64,000 nucleotides of DNA from Macrocystis pyrifera (GCA_031763025.1 JASSKH010000010.1:9255427-9319426), one strand, 5' to 3'. Positions 1-10,946 are shown, counted from the stretch's first letter. Made by a program: numbers and translations. Notes: a model not told the origin generated them from the letters alone.

Positions 1-47
1 CTTTCCACACCTCGGTCAGATCATCGATCAATCTATTACTCGTAGTA

Positions 48-161
48 TTACGGGAGAACATATTAAATAGAACCAAATTTTGTCAGTAAAAATAGGGACA
101 ATTTTAGGTTTTTTTGTGTAGCGTACCTGGTATAGGTCCTACTTACTATGGTCCCCCGTAA
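48..161 (+). mobile_element. MITE-A copy 1 (Tc1/mariner-type MITE)
   Basis: MITE-A is a non-coding element of about 106 bp. Its inverted ends read TTACGGGGGACCATAGTAAA for the first 20 bases, and the inverted match continues for about 27. The AT-rich centre contains ACCAAATATTG and GGTTTTTGTG, which give it a direction. It is flanked by TA on both sides, the target duplication of Tc1/mariner elements. It has no coding capacity, so a transposase must come from elsewhere. This copy carries a 9-nt extra block containing TACCTGGTA (124-132), and its right-hand TA is part of a TATTAATA word. Confidence 0.8.
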
Positions 162-174
162 TATTAATAGTAAA

Positions 175-405
175 CCTTCCAGGGTAGACAGATCTGTATG
201 ATCTGTATGTTCTGTATGAACTACCTCATGTTGCCGGGTGGGACCTGTATAATGCAGCACGACCTAGCGCATGTTTCTTGGATTGGATCTGTAGTACACA
301 TGCAGTTCGCTCTCACGACGGTAGGTGACGAACTAGATCATCTACAGATCATCTCGAACAGATCATCTCGAACAGATGATCTAGATCATGATCTGTCCCC
401 AGGGT
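175..405 (-). repeat. dispersed repeat I, copy 1 (GATC-rich)
   Basis: About 220 bp with recurrent GATCTGTA, GATCATCT and AGATCATGATCTGTCC, plus a conserved block around CTCATGTTGCCGGGTGGGAC. Similar blocks occur near 2435-2790, 11745-12000 and 58945-59160; the last two read in the opposite direction. No coding capacity seen. Confidence 0.6.
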
Positions 406-1434
406 AGAAGTTATCACGCACCGCCTACAAGTTCCGAGACCTCGAACCCTCGCGAGCGCCCAATTACAACCAACTCCGATCTCGATCTCCCCGTCGTTCT
501 TATTTTGCGTGTTCCCACTAATTACTGTTATTATTATATCTATGGACTCCCTACTTTCGTAGAGTTCCAAGGGTCCCCACTGATGTCGTAGCTATGACCT
601 GCTACCGAAGGCTGCACCTTTCCTTTCTTAGATTTTAGGGCAAGGAGAGAGCCCTCCACGGTGGGTTAGCAGCTTGGAGAAAAGAGAGAGGTCGAGTGAG
701 ATTCAGACGGGCAAAAACAAGGCCCGTCTCGACTTCAAGGAGGCTCGGGCTACTAAGCCGAGTTCTCCCGGTTTTCGGAAATATTCTCAGATGTGACACC
801 ACTCCTCATGTATCTTCCAGGGGTACATGTGCGATGACCGTGCTGCGAACCTTTCCCAAAACTTGTCCTCCAAATTTCAAATTCTTTAAAAATAAACGAC
901 CGTAGTTAAATTCTCATTTACGTTCGTAAATATATCTTCATACTCCCATTTACGTTCGTAAAGCTATCCTTTTCTTACTCTTATTTCACATTCATATTCT
1001 TGTTTATCATTCATTGTGGTTCCTATTGTCCATCAAGACCTTCATCAGTGCGCAGCCCAAGAGTCCGGATGCGCACCGCCGATCGCCCGAGTCCCAGGCC
1101 ATAATTGTATTCAATGCACACGCACAGTAGGAGCAGCAGAGGATACCCCGACTTACGAGAGGGCACGTCAGCCTTGTCAGTATTGCGGTCCCTCCGCGGG
1201 GACAAAACTACTTAAGCATTTACAGGTTTATCCACAAAAAAGGACTGCAGTTTGCCCTCGGGTCACGATGATACTATCAATACGGTTAAGAGAGGCCAAA
1301 TCGGCTGGACCCGCCTACACAGAGCTGTATATTTCCCGCTGTGGACAACAGAGAGAATACTATCGATCGTCAAGAGAGGTGTTCTCGGCCTGGCCTGTAC
1401 CAAAAAGTCTTCTATTACTATTAATATTAATAGT

Positions 1435-1644
1435 ATTGCAGTGACGTTTTGGGGATAAACAACCTATGAGGGGGGGCCATAGCAAATAGGACCAAATATT
1501 GTGACTAAAAACAGGTAAATATGTACCTGGTAGGTTTTTGTGGGCACCCTAGGTCCTACCTGGTATTTACTATGGTATGGTCCCCCGTAACAGAAATCGG
1601 GTGGTTTTGTCTCCAACTTGGGACTGCAGTCCTGAACGGGTCAA
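1435..1644. mobile_element. MITE-B copy split by a MITE-A
   Basis: The left arm (TGACGTTTTGGGGATAAAC, 1442-1460) and right arm (TTTTGTCTCCAACTTGGGAC then TGCAGTCCTGAACGGGTCAA, ending 1644) form one MITE-B. Its central loop is occupied by MITE-A copy 2. The order of events is clear: B was there first. Confidence 0.65.
1467..1590 (+). mobile_element. MITE-A copy 2, carrying two 7-nt scars
   Basis: Inserted in a MITE-B loop. Compared with its siblings it has two exact 7-nt additions. GTAGGTTTTT has become GTACCTGGTAGGTTTTT (word at 1524-1532), and TCCTATTTAC has become TCCTACCTGGTATTTAC (word at 1557-1565). The left terminus is decayed (TGAGGG instead of TTACGG), and a further TATGG is duplicated near the right end. 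Confidence 0.75.
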
Positions 1645-2078
1645 GTCGGGATATCCACTGCTGTACCGCTATTAGCATTCACACATATTATACGAGTACT
1701 CGTAACATATTTTGTTCGTTTTTTTGTTGGCTCCAATCGCTTCATAACAACAATACTAACATTAACATTCTCATTATTTCGTCATTATTTCGTCAAACCT
1801 GAATCAGCGCCAAGTCGAAGAGCCCACACCCAATCGCCTGAGCCCCGGGCCTTCCCTCCAACGCTCCCAGAACATTTTCCCGGTCCTCGTGGGAAATGTT
1901 AACCTGTCACCGAAAAAAAAACATACGCACACAGCATTACGTAGCCTTTGTCAGACCCCCGCCCACAATTACCCATCATCAACCTTACCAAACATACCTT
2001 GGTGGCAAGGGGGGGGGGAGATGAGCCTGAGAAATATTTGGCGCCGGATGTGAGATACGACCGCTAAGGGCTAATAAG

Positions 2079-2210
2079 GCTCATTCTTATCGGAGAGCTT
2101 TTTGTCCATAATTTCCGAAGTTTGGAAACAATTGGAGATATGCATCAAGATACGGAGGCGTTCTGTCACTGTTCGTGAAATTTTCCAGAAGCAAAAAAAT
2201 CAGGTTTGTC
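2079..2210 (+). repeat. dispersed repeat N, copy 1
   Basis: About 130 bp from GGCTCATTCTTATCGGAGAG to CCAGAAGCAAAAAAATCAGG. It is closely similar to 19131-19262 in the same orientation, with scattered substitutions. Both copies stop at the AAAAAAATCAGG block. Function unknown. Confidence 0.65.
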
Positions 2211-2434
2211 AACCTCCACGTAGTTGGGAAAAAAAATTAGGAAAATCTGGAAGATTGAAAAATTGCGCGAAAACAACATGGGGATTACGGAAAACAAAGC
2301 TCGCTCCGATAAGAATGACCCTAAGATATCAAATGAGAAATTATTTTTTTATTTGAAAAAAATAGATGAATAGCAAACACACTGCCGTGATCGATTTATT
2401 CATACACATCAGACAGATCCTCGATTCATCTGTT

Positions 2435-2790
2435 CGTAGTAGACCTTTCCGGGCAGACATATTCCTGATCTGTATGATCTAGCTCATGTTGCCGCGTGGG
2501 AGACGCACAATCTGCAAGATATGTTGGGACAGGTTTCCTGGGTTGGATCTGTCCTCTGCTGCGCAGATCTTGCAGAACAGCTCATGTCGGCAGGTTAGGA
2601 TCTACACGAAGATATGTCTGTAGATGATCATATCTGTAGATGATATATCTATAGACGATCTACCTGTAGATGATACATATGCAGATGATCTATCTGTAGG
2701 CGATCTATCTGTAGGTGATCTATCCGTGGGTGATCTATCTGTAGATGATCTATCTGCACATAGATACTCGTAGATCGTGTCTGTCCGACG
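2435..2790 (-). repeat. repeat I copy 2 with GATCTATCTGTAG minisatellite
   Basis: The left part repeats the GATCTGTATGATCTAGCTCATGTTGCC block of repeat I in broken form. From about 2625 to 2775 there is a tandem array of a 16-nt unit close to GATGATCTATCTGTAG, roughly nine copies with point changes. Confidence 0.65.
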
Positions 2791-2837
2791 CGTGACCATA
2801 TTTCACTCAGTAAGGACCGTTTTGGGTACTACGGTTA

Positions 2838-2929
2838 TAACCCTACTAGGACTGCAGTACCGCTTTGGGGAAAAACGACTCAAAATTAGAGTGGTGGCTG
2901 TCCCCGAAACAGGGGTGACCGCAGTTTCT
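2838..2929. mobile_element. MITE-B copy (decayed)
   Basis: Two facing arms, AGGACTGCAGTACCGCTTTG and GTCCCCGAAACAGGGGTGAC, followed by CGCAGTTTC. Its right end is interrupted at 2929 by MITE-A copy 3. Confidence 0.55.
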
Positions 2930-2930
2930 A

Positions 2931-3042
2931 TCACGGGGGACCATAGTAGATAGGACCAAATATTGTTCGTAAAAATAGGAAAATATATACCTGGCAGGTT
3001 TTTGTGAATACCGTAGGTCCTATTTACTATCCTCCCCCGTAA
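2931..3042 (+). mobile_element. MITE-A copy 3
   Basis: TCACGG end, TA on both sides. It carries TACCTGGCA (2988-2996), a one-base variant of TACCTGGTA. This is an exact 7-nt insertion at the same TA that is hit in copy 2. Confidence 0.75.
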
Positions 3043-3894
3043 TAGTACTGAGACTACTCGTAGTTCAAAAAGGGTTACTCGTGACCAGCACAAAAAACGG
3101 AAAGTGAGTACAGGTCTTTGTCAAACTCTCACCGCATTACTATAGTAACAATATATTTTAATTATGTCCGACAACGCAAGTACCGCTTGGGTGCTCACAC
3201 CGTAGTTATACCCAAACGGTGCCTTTCATCACCAGACAGAGCAATATCACATGCGAAACAACAAGTACCGGCACCTGGTGGTATCTCGTACCTCGTACCT
3301 GGTACGATATACGGGATTCGGAGTGGAGCAATTATATATCTGGCATCACATATATACGTACGCATGTACGAGTATATAGGTAAATTACTGTATGTTCTAC
3401 TGCTTGTGACTGGTCAGAAAAATATCGTGAACCTTTTTTTCCTGCCCCATGTTGCCCCACAAAGCAGCACCTAGCGCTATAGGGGGCGCTCGGCTGGGCT
3501 TATGTCTCCAAGGAAGGTATCCTATACCGGTAAAAAAGTATTTTTTTTTCATCTAGCCGGTCGATACTCTTCTTCATTATTGCTACGAAACAAGCATAAA
3601 CGACAGCGGCCGAAATAAAGCCGACCGATCGAAGGTTTCGGTCTTTCCGTCGATCACCCCGCAATAAGAGCGCCACGGTATTTCCGGCGGGGACTCAAAA
3701 ACAAAAACGAAACAGTTACGTCGGCATTTTCGACACCAAAACGAAAAATACCGAATCGTGACTCATTTTGGCTACCCTTCGTCTTGAACGACACTCCATG
3801 CAGGAACAGTAGCAGCAGTACTAGAAGCAGAGGTAGCAGCCATAATACACGAAGGTACAAGTGGACCACGGTCGTCCCAGTCCCATGATCACTA

Positions 3895-4003
3895 TTACGG
3901 GGGGCCATAGTAAATAGGACCAAATATTGCTAGTAAAAATATATATATATATATATAGGTTTTTGTGTGTACCGTAGGTCCTATTAACTATGGTCCCCCA
4001 TAA
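3895..4003 (+). mobile_element. MITE-A copy 4
   Basis: Well preserved ends with flanking TA (AC-TA and TA-GT). The centre has expanded into an (AT)n run at 3938-3957. Confidence 0.8.
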
Positions 4004-4129
4004 TAGTAGCAGCGTGAGAGTACAATTGCTGTACTATCCAAGTAGCTATTTACCGCAAAAAGAACGCGAGATGATATGTCACCCGTCTCTAGGAGCACTG
4101 AGGCTCTATCACAGCCCGCAAGTCTCCAG

Positions 4130-4255
4130 CTAGTTGGAGCGGAGGTGGGTAGAGCGGCCCATCGAACTTTTATATCCAGGCTTTGCTTGTTGACGGAACG
4201 CTCGCTCGTAATTCTCCGCTGAAAGTTGATTGGTGATATTCTGCCGCACGCTGTT
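4130..4255 (-). CDS. possible last exon of the bactofilin-RGS gene
   Basis: Open from an AAG acceptor to a TAG stop (42 codons), in the phase that would follow an exon ending after the Gln codon at 6751. The peptide contains VRQNI, then a helix-like ENYERAFRQQAK and YKSSM. This resembles the last helices of RGS domains, where an R..I element is followed by F..A and Y.LM. The usual VNL after the SP.Q motif is not visible, and the splice from exon 4 is unproven. The stretch is not part of a dispersed repeat; the inverted repeat E starts only at 4286. It could instead be chance open sequence. Confidence 0.35.
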   Translation of the reverse strand, partial: NSVRQNITNQLSAENYERAFRQQAKPGYKSSMGRSTHLRSN

Positions 4256-4285
4256 CTTGTCCGATCCGTGTGAAGCAACCAGACC

Positions 4286-4345
4286 TCATGGTATGCGTCG
4301 AGGCCGACTGGAACAGTCTTTTTTCGACACCTCACATAAGAAAAG
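4286..4345. repeat. inverted repeat E, left arm
   Basis: CATGGTATGCGTCGAGGCCG through GGAACAGTC and CGACACCTCACAT matches, in reverse complement, the stretch at about 5450-5515. Both lie in the presumed last intron of the bactofilin-RGS gene. Confidence 0.5.
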
Positions 4346-5954
4346 GCCAGAATGGAAAACAAAACCAGAGCGCTGTAATCACAGGACGATTCAAGGTAAT
4401 ACATATACCAGGTAGACAGGGTGGAGGGTATCTATAAGGGTTTTAGCCAAAATAGGGTATGCCTGGCCAATTTTCGGCCAAAATCAGTTACATGCTAAAA
4501 ACAAGTACAAAACACACCCCTGGAACCCCTCTATTCTGCTATTGGCCAGGCTCACATCGTAACTGATTTTGGCTCGAAAAAGCCAAGGTATACCTGATTT
4601 TTTCTACTCTGTCTAGCTTTCAACTGATTTTGGCCAACTTTGAACCAATCAGAGAGGCCATACGTATACTGCTGTGTTTTCTCTCCGTATGCGTCTGCTC
4701 TCCCTCGGTTGAAATTCTTCTGTATTGACGTATTGACGTATAAACTCTGTACTCGCACGTCGTACGTAAAAGTACGTATCATACATGCATACACGCGTAC
4801 GCTGGTTTCACTTTTTCTCCTTTGGGGTGTGCGATGTGCTTCAGTTAGTTGTTGTGTGTACTCTGTTTGTTGTTTTCCATGTTCACAGCAGTACCATGGC
4901 CACACGGCATTTCTTCTTGCACCACCCCGCGTCGAGGTGGTCTCAGGTTTGGTACGGCAAGATAAATTCGTGCCGAGCAGGCGGTTCCGCGAGGACGGTC
5001 TGGAAGCTTCAAAGCTGTAAATGGGGGGGTGGGGGCACCAGAGTAAATACTCTTGGCGCTCCCGCCGCGGCGAAACAAACAAAGCATATTAATAGTGACT
5101 CTCTGCAGGTCCAAGTGGAACCCGTGGTACCTACAATACACCCTGAAGAAAACAAAACAATTAAGATTTTGGAGGCCATGTGGCACGCTTAATGCTTTTC
5201 GTAGGCGCGTTCTTTTTTCACCGGATTTTCAAGAGACAGAACACCGCTCGTGGCGCGCGTTTTTTACTTGGTTTTAGAATGTACCTGGTTTTGGCTCAAA
5301 CGGATCACACAATCAGGTAAACCTGATTTTGGCATTTGCCCTATATCTATAACCAAGTGGTCCAAATTTTGGAACAAAAATGAAGAAACATAAGTGCATA
5401 CATCTTCCTGCGATCACAGCGCTCCGGATTGATTTCCGTTCCAACATTGTTCCATGTGAGGTGCCAAAAGAAAACTGTTCCGGTAGGTCGCCCTCGGATG
5501 CGTGCATGGTTTTCTGTCCGAATCGTTCCAACAAAGTTCTTATCGGTAGGGGTACGGAATTGGGAAACGACATTCATACTACTGTCGCCTGGCGGCTTGG
5601 AAAGAACATGCGAAAAATCCGAAGATCCCCACTCTAAAAATGCTGGAACCACACGCTAGCCGACTCTATATTGCCCATTTGTATACTTTATCCCATATAT
5701 ATTGGTGGAGGAATGTGGAGAAAGAGACACGAGAAAAAAAGAAAGAAAAATGGGCGGAGAAAATCACAAAACGGACAACGAACAAAAAATACACTTGAAA
5801 CCGCTGTTGTCCGTCCGGCTGCAGGCTACAGTCCGCAAAAGATGCTTAAAGCAAACAAACATTAGTAGACGTATGCATGAGACCGATTCCAACGGAAACA
5901 CAATCTTGCAACACATATGATAGTATTTCAAAGAAACCCACCGTTACCTTTCTG
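4346..5954. other. presumed intron sequence with TGATTTTGGC repeats
   Basis: Lies between the RGS exons. Short copies of TGATTTTGGC and its complement recur (about 4480, 4563, 4624 and 5328). A stretch at 4880-5020 is open in several frames (a peptide beginning MATRHFFLHHP on the plus strand), but no domain is recognised and I do not call a gene. The right arm of repeat E is at 5450-5515. Confidence 0.4.
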
Positions 5955-6605
5955 CACCGCTCGTTATGAGCACGAATCTTCATTCAATATTTCTGACTCG
6001 AAAAAAAAAGGGGGGGGGAAAGAAAAAAAACACAATTACTGGCAGGATCTTGGGTCAACATCGGCCTCAGAAAAACTCAGGCGGATGTTTAGTTCGAAGC
6101 GGCGACACTCCAGGTCCTCGTCAGACATCGATCGACCAAACCAACGACTGCGCGATGAGGTCTGAACGGGGCGCGCTCGTTACGGGGCTCCGATCCAACC
6201 TAGGGTCACGCAGTGTTTACACGACGGCCGGTGGGATGTGGCGGGCGCCAGCCGGGCGTCTCATGGAAAAAAAAGGCCGATGGATGTGCGAAACATTCGA
6301 TTGAAGTTCTCGACCCCTCTCCGACGGCGAAAAATATACCTTTTCTCACGTTTGGGTGAAAGGCGTAGGACGCCGCGGGAAACCTCTCTCCCACCGAGAC
6401 CACGGAACCGCATGATGCATTCGAGGCCGTCATCTACAATCGCTGGCCTTGCTTGCTTGACACGAAGCGGGCTGACCGTCGTGGGTCGGTTCTACGTCGA
6501 GATCAAAGGTCTTGCCGTCGCAAAGTATTATTTTTAGAATCAGCGTGTAGACGGTTGACAAATGCACCGACCGAAGCAAAAAAAGTGGTGACAAAACACA
6601 GCGAC
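5955..6605 (+). repeat. dispersed repeat D, copy 1
   Basis: About 600 bp, matching 59455-60085 in the same orientation. Shared blocks include TTAGTTCGAAGCGGCGA, CTGAACGGGGCGCGCTCGTT, GGCGTAGGACGCCGC and the TTGGCCTTGC / AAGCGGG stretch. Each copy sits inside an intron of one of the two genes. No open frame spans it, and no terminal repeats were found. Confidence 0.7.
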
Positions 6606-6746
6606 GGCGGTACGAGCACACTCTCAAGTTGTTTGTATCACACGAAAACTTTGCAGTTTGGAAACATTGTTTTGGCAAGAGTGTTTCCATCAGCACCGGT
6701 CTCGAGCGCGTACAAAAAAGAAGCCCGGGAAAGAAAAAAAAAAAAC

Positions 6747-6865
6747 CCGCCTGATCAGGAGAGTCCACCGACAAAAAAGCGTCGTAGATGCCACGAGCCT
6801 CCTCCCGCCTCGCGTCTAGCGTTGGATAAGTCGACGCCCGAAACTTCATCGCCCGCTTCCAGAAC
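6747..6865 (-). CDS. bactofilin-RGS gene, exon 4: RGS domain core
   Basis: The acceptor CAG is at 6866-6868. The exon opens with G-TTC-TGG, which completes a Trp codon begun by exon 3 (TG+G) and gives ENLWFWKRAMKF across the junction. It continues through TYPTLDARREEARGIYDAFL and SVDSPDQ. This is the central RGS signature: ENL.FW, then A..IY..FL...SP.Q. RGS domains bind G-alpha subunits and speed GTP hydrolysis. The 3' edge is uncertain. A donor may be GG-GTTTTT (exon end 6747) or a GC-type site after CAG (exon end 6751). A T11 run follows directly. Family assignment is strong; the exact boundary is not. Confidence 0.82.
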
Positions 6866-6957
6866 CTGCGTCACGTTAGCAGGCGTTTTTTTTTGTTGCT
6901 GTTGTCCATCATCCATTATAAACATGAACCTTCAAGGCACACCATGCTACCTTGCTA

Positions 6958-7062
6958 TCACGGGGGACCATAGTAAATAGGACCAAATATTGTTAGTAAA
7001 AATAGGTAAAGATATAGGTTTTAATGTACACCATAGGTCCTGTTAACTATGGACCTCCGTAA
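6958..7062 (+). mobile_element. MITE-A copy 5
   Basis: TCACGG and CCGTAA ends between TA dinucleotides. It lies in the intron between the two RGS exons. Confidence 0.8.
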
Positions 7063-7214
7063 TACTAATTCTGTTTATGAAAATATCCAACACTACCGGT
7101 ACGTAATGAAGATTAATTTGCCCTCAAAGGCGTTCGCGAAGTTCTACAAAACTGGAGGCAGCGCCCTCATTTCGGGGCCAAAATACTTATAATTAGTGTT
7201 GACTCGCTTTCGCA

Positions 7215-7490
7215 GTGATGAGAGGGTCGAGTCAAGTCAAGTCGAGCTGTTCAATAGTCTCAAGTCTCAAAAATAGAGTTTCCTAATGTTTCCTGGAGCG
7301 ACTGAGCCACAATCTATTTCACGTCAACCTAATTCAAGTCAAGACATGCCAACTCAAGCCAAGCCAAGCAAAGTCGAACCAAGTCAAGCCCAGCCAGGCC
7401 AAGCCTAGCTAGGCTCAGACCACTGCAGACCAGCCCAGCCCAACCTACCCCAGCCCAGCCCAACCCGAGCCAAGCCAAGCCATAACATGC
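7215..7490. repeat. degenerate CAAGCC/CAGCCC array
   Basis: Dozens of 5-6-nt words (CAAGT, CAAGC, CCAGCC, CCAAC) without a fixed period. On the coding strand of the host gene this is a G- and T-rich intronic tract next to the exon 3 donor. Confidence 0.55.
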
Positions 7491-7512
7491 TTCGTACCAG
7501 GTACGTCCTTAC

Positions 7513-7622
7513 CAAAGGTTCTCCGCGGCGTATTCCATCTGCAGGTGTTCTTCGAAGATAAGGTCGCCGTCGAAGTGCAGCAGCATCGCCACGGACGAGA
7601 AAGCTCTCGTAAGTGAAGTCGC
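7513..7622 (-). CDS. bactofilin-RGS gene, exon 3: start of RGS domain
   Basis: 110 nt, entering in phase 0 (acceptor TATTAAG) and leaving two bases, TG, before GTAAGG. The peptide contains SSVAMLLHFDGDLIFEEHL and then QMEYAAENL, the first helices of an RGS domain: a short helix, F..HL..E, then ENL. Both the phase and the protein motif join it to exon 4, which supplies FW. The acceptor has a poor pyrimidine tract, so the 5' edge could shift by a few codons. The domain would act in the cytoplasm at G-alpha. Confidence 0.78.
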
Positions 7623-7717
7623 CTTAATACCGATATTTCGAGAGCAACTATGCCATGGCTGGGAAGAGTGTGTGTAGGCGGGAAGGAGGAGGAGGAGGAG
7701 GAGGAGGAGGAGGAGGG

Positions 7718-7762
<45 letters not shown>

Positions 7763-8332
7763 AGGCGTTTGGTATGCACTACGGACGATTTCGTGTCAGT
7801 ACATGTTGGTGGTGGATTGGGGGGGGGGGGGGAGGAGGCGGCGTGTTGGTGTTTGGTATGTGCTGAGGGCGCTTTGGTGTATGTTGTTGGTGTTGGTGCG
7901 GTTGTTGTGTTGTTCTTGGTGCTGATGGTGTGAGTGTCGTTAGCGCTGGAGTGGTTGTTGTTCGTATTGTTGATAGTACGGGGGTCCAAAGTTAATAGGA
8001 CCTATGGTACACACAAAAGCCTATATATTTACCTATTTCTACTAACAATATTTGGTCCTGTTTACCATGGTCCCCCGTAATAGCGGTGGGGCGCACATCA
8101 GCGTGAAGCCTTGTGAACCAGGGCCAGTTCGTGGCTGAATACAGAAGACGAAAAAATCTTTTGCACCTGCTAAAAAAAAAAACACAGAAAAAAGTCGGAG
8201 CGAAGCCAACTCTGCACAACAGTATACCTTGCACATGGCTACATAACGCCACAACCGCCTTGCCCTCCCCCCGCCCTCAAACCCCCTCTCCCCCCCTCAT
8301 CTCGCCTCCTCCCCTTACCCCCCAAAACTCAC
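7623..8332 (-). other. intron with GGA repeat and G41 run
   Basis: Starts with a consensus donor GTGAGT (8327-8332). It contains a GGA repeat followed by 41 G (7721-7761, plus strand), a second G run near 7819, and MITE-A copy 6. The G runs have no coding role. Confidence 0.7.
7976..8080 (-). mobile_element. MITE-A copy 6
   Basis: Reverse orientation. The left end has decayed to GTACGG; the right end CCCCCGTAA is intact and followed by TA. Confidence 0.8.
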
Positions 8333-10085
8333 GTCAGGCTGCGAGCCGCCCGAAACGTCATCCATCCCAAGACTCCGTTGGTCCTTCTCCATCGCCTCCC
8401 GGATCTCACGCGGCAGCGGACACCCTCCCCCCCGGCGCTCCCCAGGCGATTGACCACCAACTTCCTCTCCCTCTCCCTCTCCCTCTGCCGCTTCCGCCTC
8501 TGCTTCCTCCTCCGCCGCCGTGGAAACAGCAGCGGAAGCGGCAGCCGCGGCCTCCGCTGTCGCCGCTGCTGCCGTCGTTGCCGCGGCCCCATCCCCCGTC
8601 CCCATGCTGCGAGACGGCGGGAGGGAAGGCTCTACCCACGCCGACCCAACATCGTTACCGTTTCCGTTACTTCTGACGTTACCGCTGACGTTGCCGCTAC
8701 CGCTGCCGGAACCCGGACCGTTAGCGGCAGTACCGTGACCGGTATTACCGTTCCCGCTGCGGTTACCGTTGACGTAACCGCCACCACTACCGCCACCACT
8801 ACTGCCAACGCTCCCGCTGCGGCGGCGGACAGGTCGCTGCGGTGTCTTCGGCCCCCCCCTGCCCCCCCACCCCCCCCCCCCCCCCCCCCCCCCCCCCCGC
8901 CTCCTCCACCCCTACCCCCACCCCTGCCCCCAACAAAGCCCATCCCGACGCTCCTGCTCCCGCCCTCAGCATGCACGCATGCCGGCGACGGCGGCGGCGG
9001 CAACAGCGTCGCCCCTCCCCCCTTTTGGCCGCCGGAAAAGGGGCACCCGCTACCGGCCGGCGGGGCGGGGCGCGCCGAAAACGATAACGGCGCCGCAGGT
9101 GCCACCGCCGGAGACATCGCCCAAGCGGACCCAGCCGCTACAGCGACCGCGTCCGGCGTTCTAGGGTCCCCCGCGGTTCCCAAGCTAGCGATGCTGATGC
9201 CTCTCAGCCCAGCACCGCCGCCGCCGCCGCCGTCGCCGCTACGGCCAGCGATGCTGCCGAGACCCGCGGCGGTCAACCCACCGGCAGGGGCCGAGCCGTG
9301 GACGCCCGACCCAGCGACAGCCGGGCCTACTGCCGCAGCCCGGCCGACGGGCGCAATCGAGTCGCCGCCGGCGCCGGTGCCGCCAGCCGCGGGAGTGGAG
9401 AAAGATAACGACGAGGACAGCGGTGGCGATACCAACGAGGACGACGACAACAGCGACAACGAAGATACGGACGCTGGCGAAGGTTCTGGCGCGGAGGCGT
9501 TTTCCGCGTGCGCGGGGCCGGGGGTCGGCAGGCGTCCCCCCCCCCCCCGCGCTGCTCGGTCGCTCATACAAGGATAACGGTGCGCGCGAGGAGTCGGGCG
9601 CCGTGGGGTTGGAGGAGCTGCCGTGGCCGAGGCTGTAGCTAAGACCTACGCTGTGGCTGGTGTTGTGGCCGGGACCGGTGCTGGTTATGATGTGGCCTGC
9701 GCTGTGGGTGACGCTGTGACCGACGAGGGGGCCGCTGCTGCTGCCGCTGCTGTAGCTGTTGCTGCCGCTGCTGTGGCAGTGGCTGCTGTTGCTGTTGCTG
9801 TGGCCGTGGCTGTGGCTGTGGCTCCGCCCGCGGTGGGCATCCCCCGCTCCGCTTAGCGCTCCCAAGATCGGCCCGCTAGAGGACGCGCTAATGCTGCCGC
9901 CGTTGCTGTTGCTGCTGTTGTTGCTGTTGTTGTTGTTGCCGTGGTTGTTGGTTTGGTTTATAGACGCTGATATGCCTGCCTGGTAACGCGCGGAGGCAGA
10001 CGACAAGACTGGACCCGCGTTCGCCGAAAGCCGGTTGCGGAAAACAGCTGTCGATGCCGCGGCCAAGTCTTTGCACCACACGTTT
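8333..10085 (-). CDS. bactofilin-RGS gene, exon 2: end of bactofilin helix and low-complexity linker
   Basis: The acceptor is a strong pyrimidine tract ending CTCTGACCAG (10086-10095); the donor is GAC-GTGAGT at 8332. The exon opens with one base that completes a Gly codon from exon 1. The first peptide, NVWCKDLAAASTAVFRNRL, continues the beta-helix pattern. The rest is low complexity: an Asn/Ser/His/Gly tract (SHSHSHGHSNSNSS) to about 9550, Ala/Pro/Ser/Gly to 8900, Asn/Gly/Ser, Ala and Glu runs, and finally REIREAMEKDQRSLGMDD. It is not one open frame. The convincing frame changes at a C13 run (9536-9548) and at a C28 run (8871-8898), and after the second it returns to the frame that ends in phase at the donor. 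Homopolymer length error, or true slippage variation, is the simplest explanation. Likely a flexible linker. Confidence 0.65.
8871..8898. repeat. C28 homopolymer in coding exon
   Basis: Twenty-eight C, preceded by C8 and C7 runs from 8852. It encodes poly-Gly on the minus strand and is the point where the linker frame shifts. Confidence 0.85.
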
Positions 10086-10117
10086 CTGGTCAGAGGAGGG
10101 GGGAGAGGAGATCGGTG

Positions 10118-10390
10118 CATGGCGGGGTGGTGGTGAGCGGGGGGGGGCGTACTCAGTTGTTGCTTGCCTTAGCAATTCACCATTGACCCCGCATCCCTTC
10201 CGAGATATCGCATCGTTCCTACTCCTGATAGAGACACCTCCCAACATTTCGCGCGCGGGGGGCGGGGGGCGGGGGGGGGGGGGGGGGGGGCGTACACATG
10301 TGTTGCTTGCCTTAGTCATCTGACCATTGACCCCACGCATCCCTTTCGAGACGGAGCTTGATCACGCAACATTTAGGGGGGGGGGGCAAC
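10118..10390 (+). repeat. repeat P, two tandem copies with G runs
   Basis: Two copies of a unit of about 160 bp: a G run, then GTTGCTTGCCTTAG, CCATTGACCCC, GCATCCCTT. The G runs are 9-22 long. Related units, always next to G runs, are at 15290-15385 and 58740-58830. Confidence 0.65.
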
Positions 10391-10946
10391 GAATCGTGGA
10401 TGTGCTCGATGTATTTTAGAGAGGGCTGCATGGACCTTGGCCCAGCTGCGACGAAATGGTTGAGCTTTAAAACATTAACCCAAACCCCGAACGCCTCGGA
10501 AAATTCTGGGAAAAGTCTAGGAAGATTGCCAGAACGAAGACGTAATGAGGAGTTACCAGTAGTGCCGACCATCAAGAACGTTTGTCGAAGTTAGGTCAAG
10601 TCGCATTAATGCTATTGCTACCTGGTACTGACGAAAACAACAAAATTGCAATTTGCAAACCCGTTTCTGAGGTCTGGTCTGGCATACCCGGGTGGCACAG
10701 GGGAGGCGCATGTGGGGTCTCCTTGATGCGATGTACATCGGCGGGAACTTTATGCGGGTCTCTTTGATGTCACCTGGTGTTGAATATCGATACCTGGCAC
10801 TGGTTAGGCTTTCTGCCTCGCAGCTCTTGTGGTCGGAAACAAAGTCGACACCTGGCACCCAGGATACTATTGCTTGTCTCACGCAGTCCGTCGCGTATAC
10901 AAACATTGACACCAGATGTAGCACCAAGATGGCACCTCATCTACTA

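Larger units (their letters stand above)
1..4129. other. gene-free left flank
   Basis: No reading frame here is convincing. The stretch holds MITE-A copies at 48, 1467, 2931 and 3895, two MITE-B copies (about 1435 and 2838), two copies of the GATC-rich repeat I, and one copy of repeat N (2079-2210). Between 406 and 1434, and between 3050 and 3890, I see nothing recognisable. Confidence 0.6.
6866..7512 (-). other. intron between RGS exons
   Basis: Holds MITE-A copy 5 and, at 7215-7490, a degenerate array of short CAAGCC/CAAGTC/CAGCCC words on the plus strand. The donor is GTAAGG next to exon 3, and the acceptor is GTGACGCAG. Confidence 0.7.

Noticed and set aside
8378-9577. A 399-codon plus-strand frame rich in Pro/Ala/Thr
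   Set aside because: It is antisense to the better supported minus-strand exon, which has matching splice phases on both ends; the Pro/Ala content is the complement of Gly/Ser-rich coding sequence.
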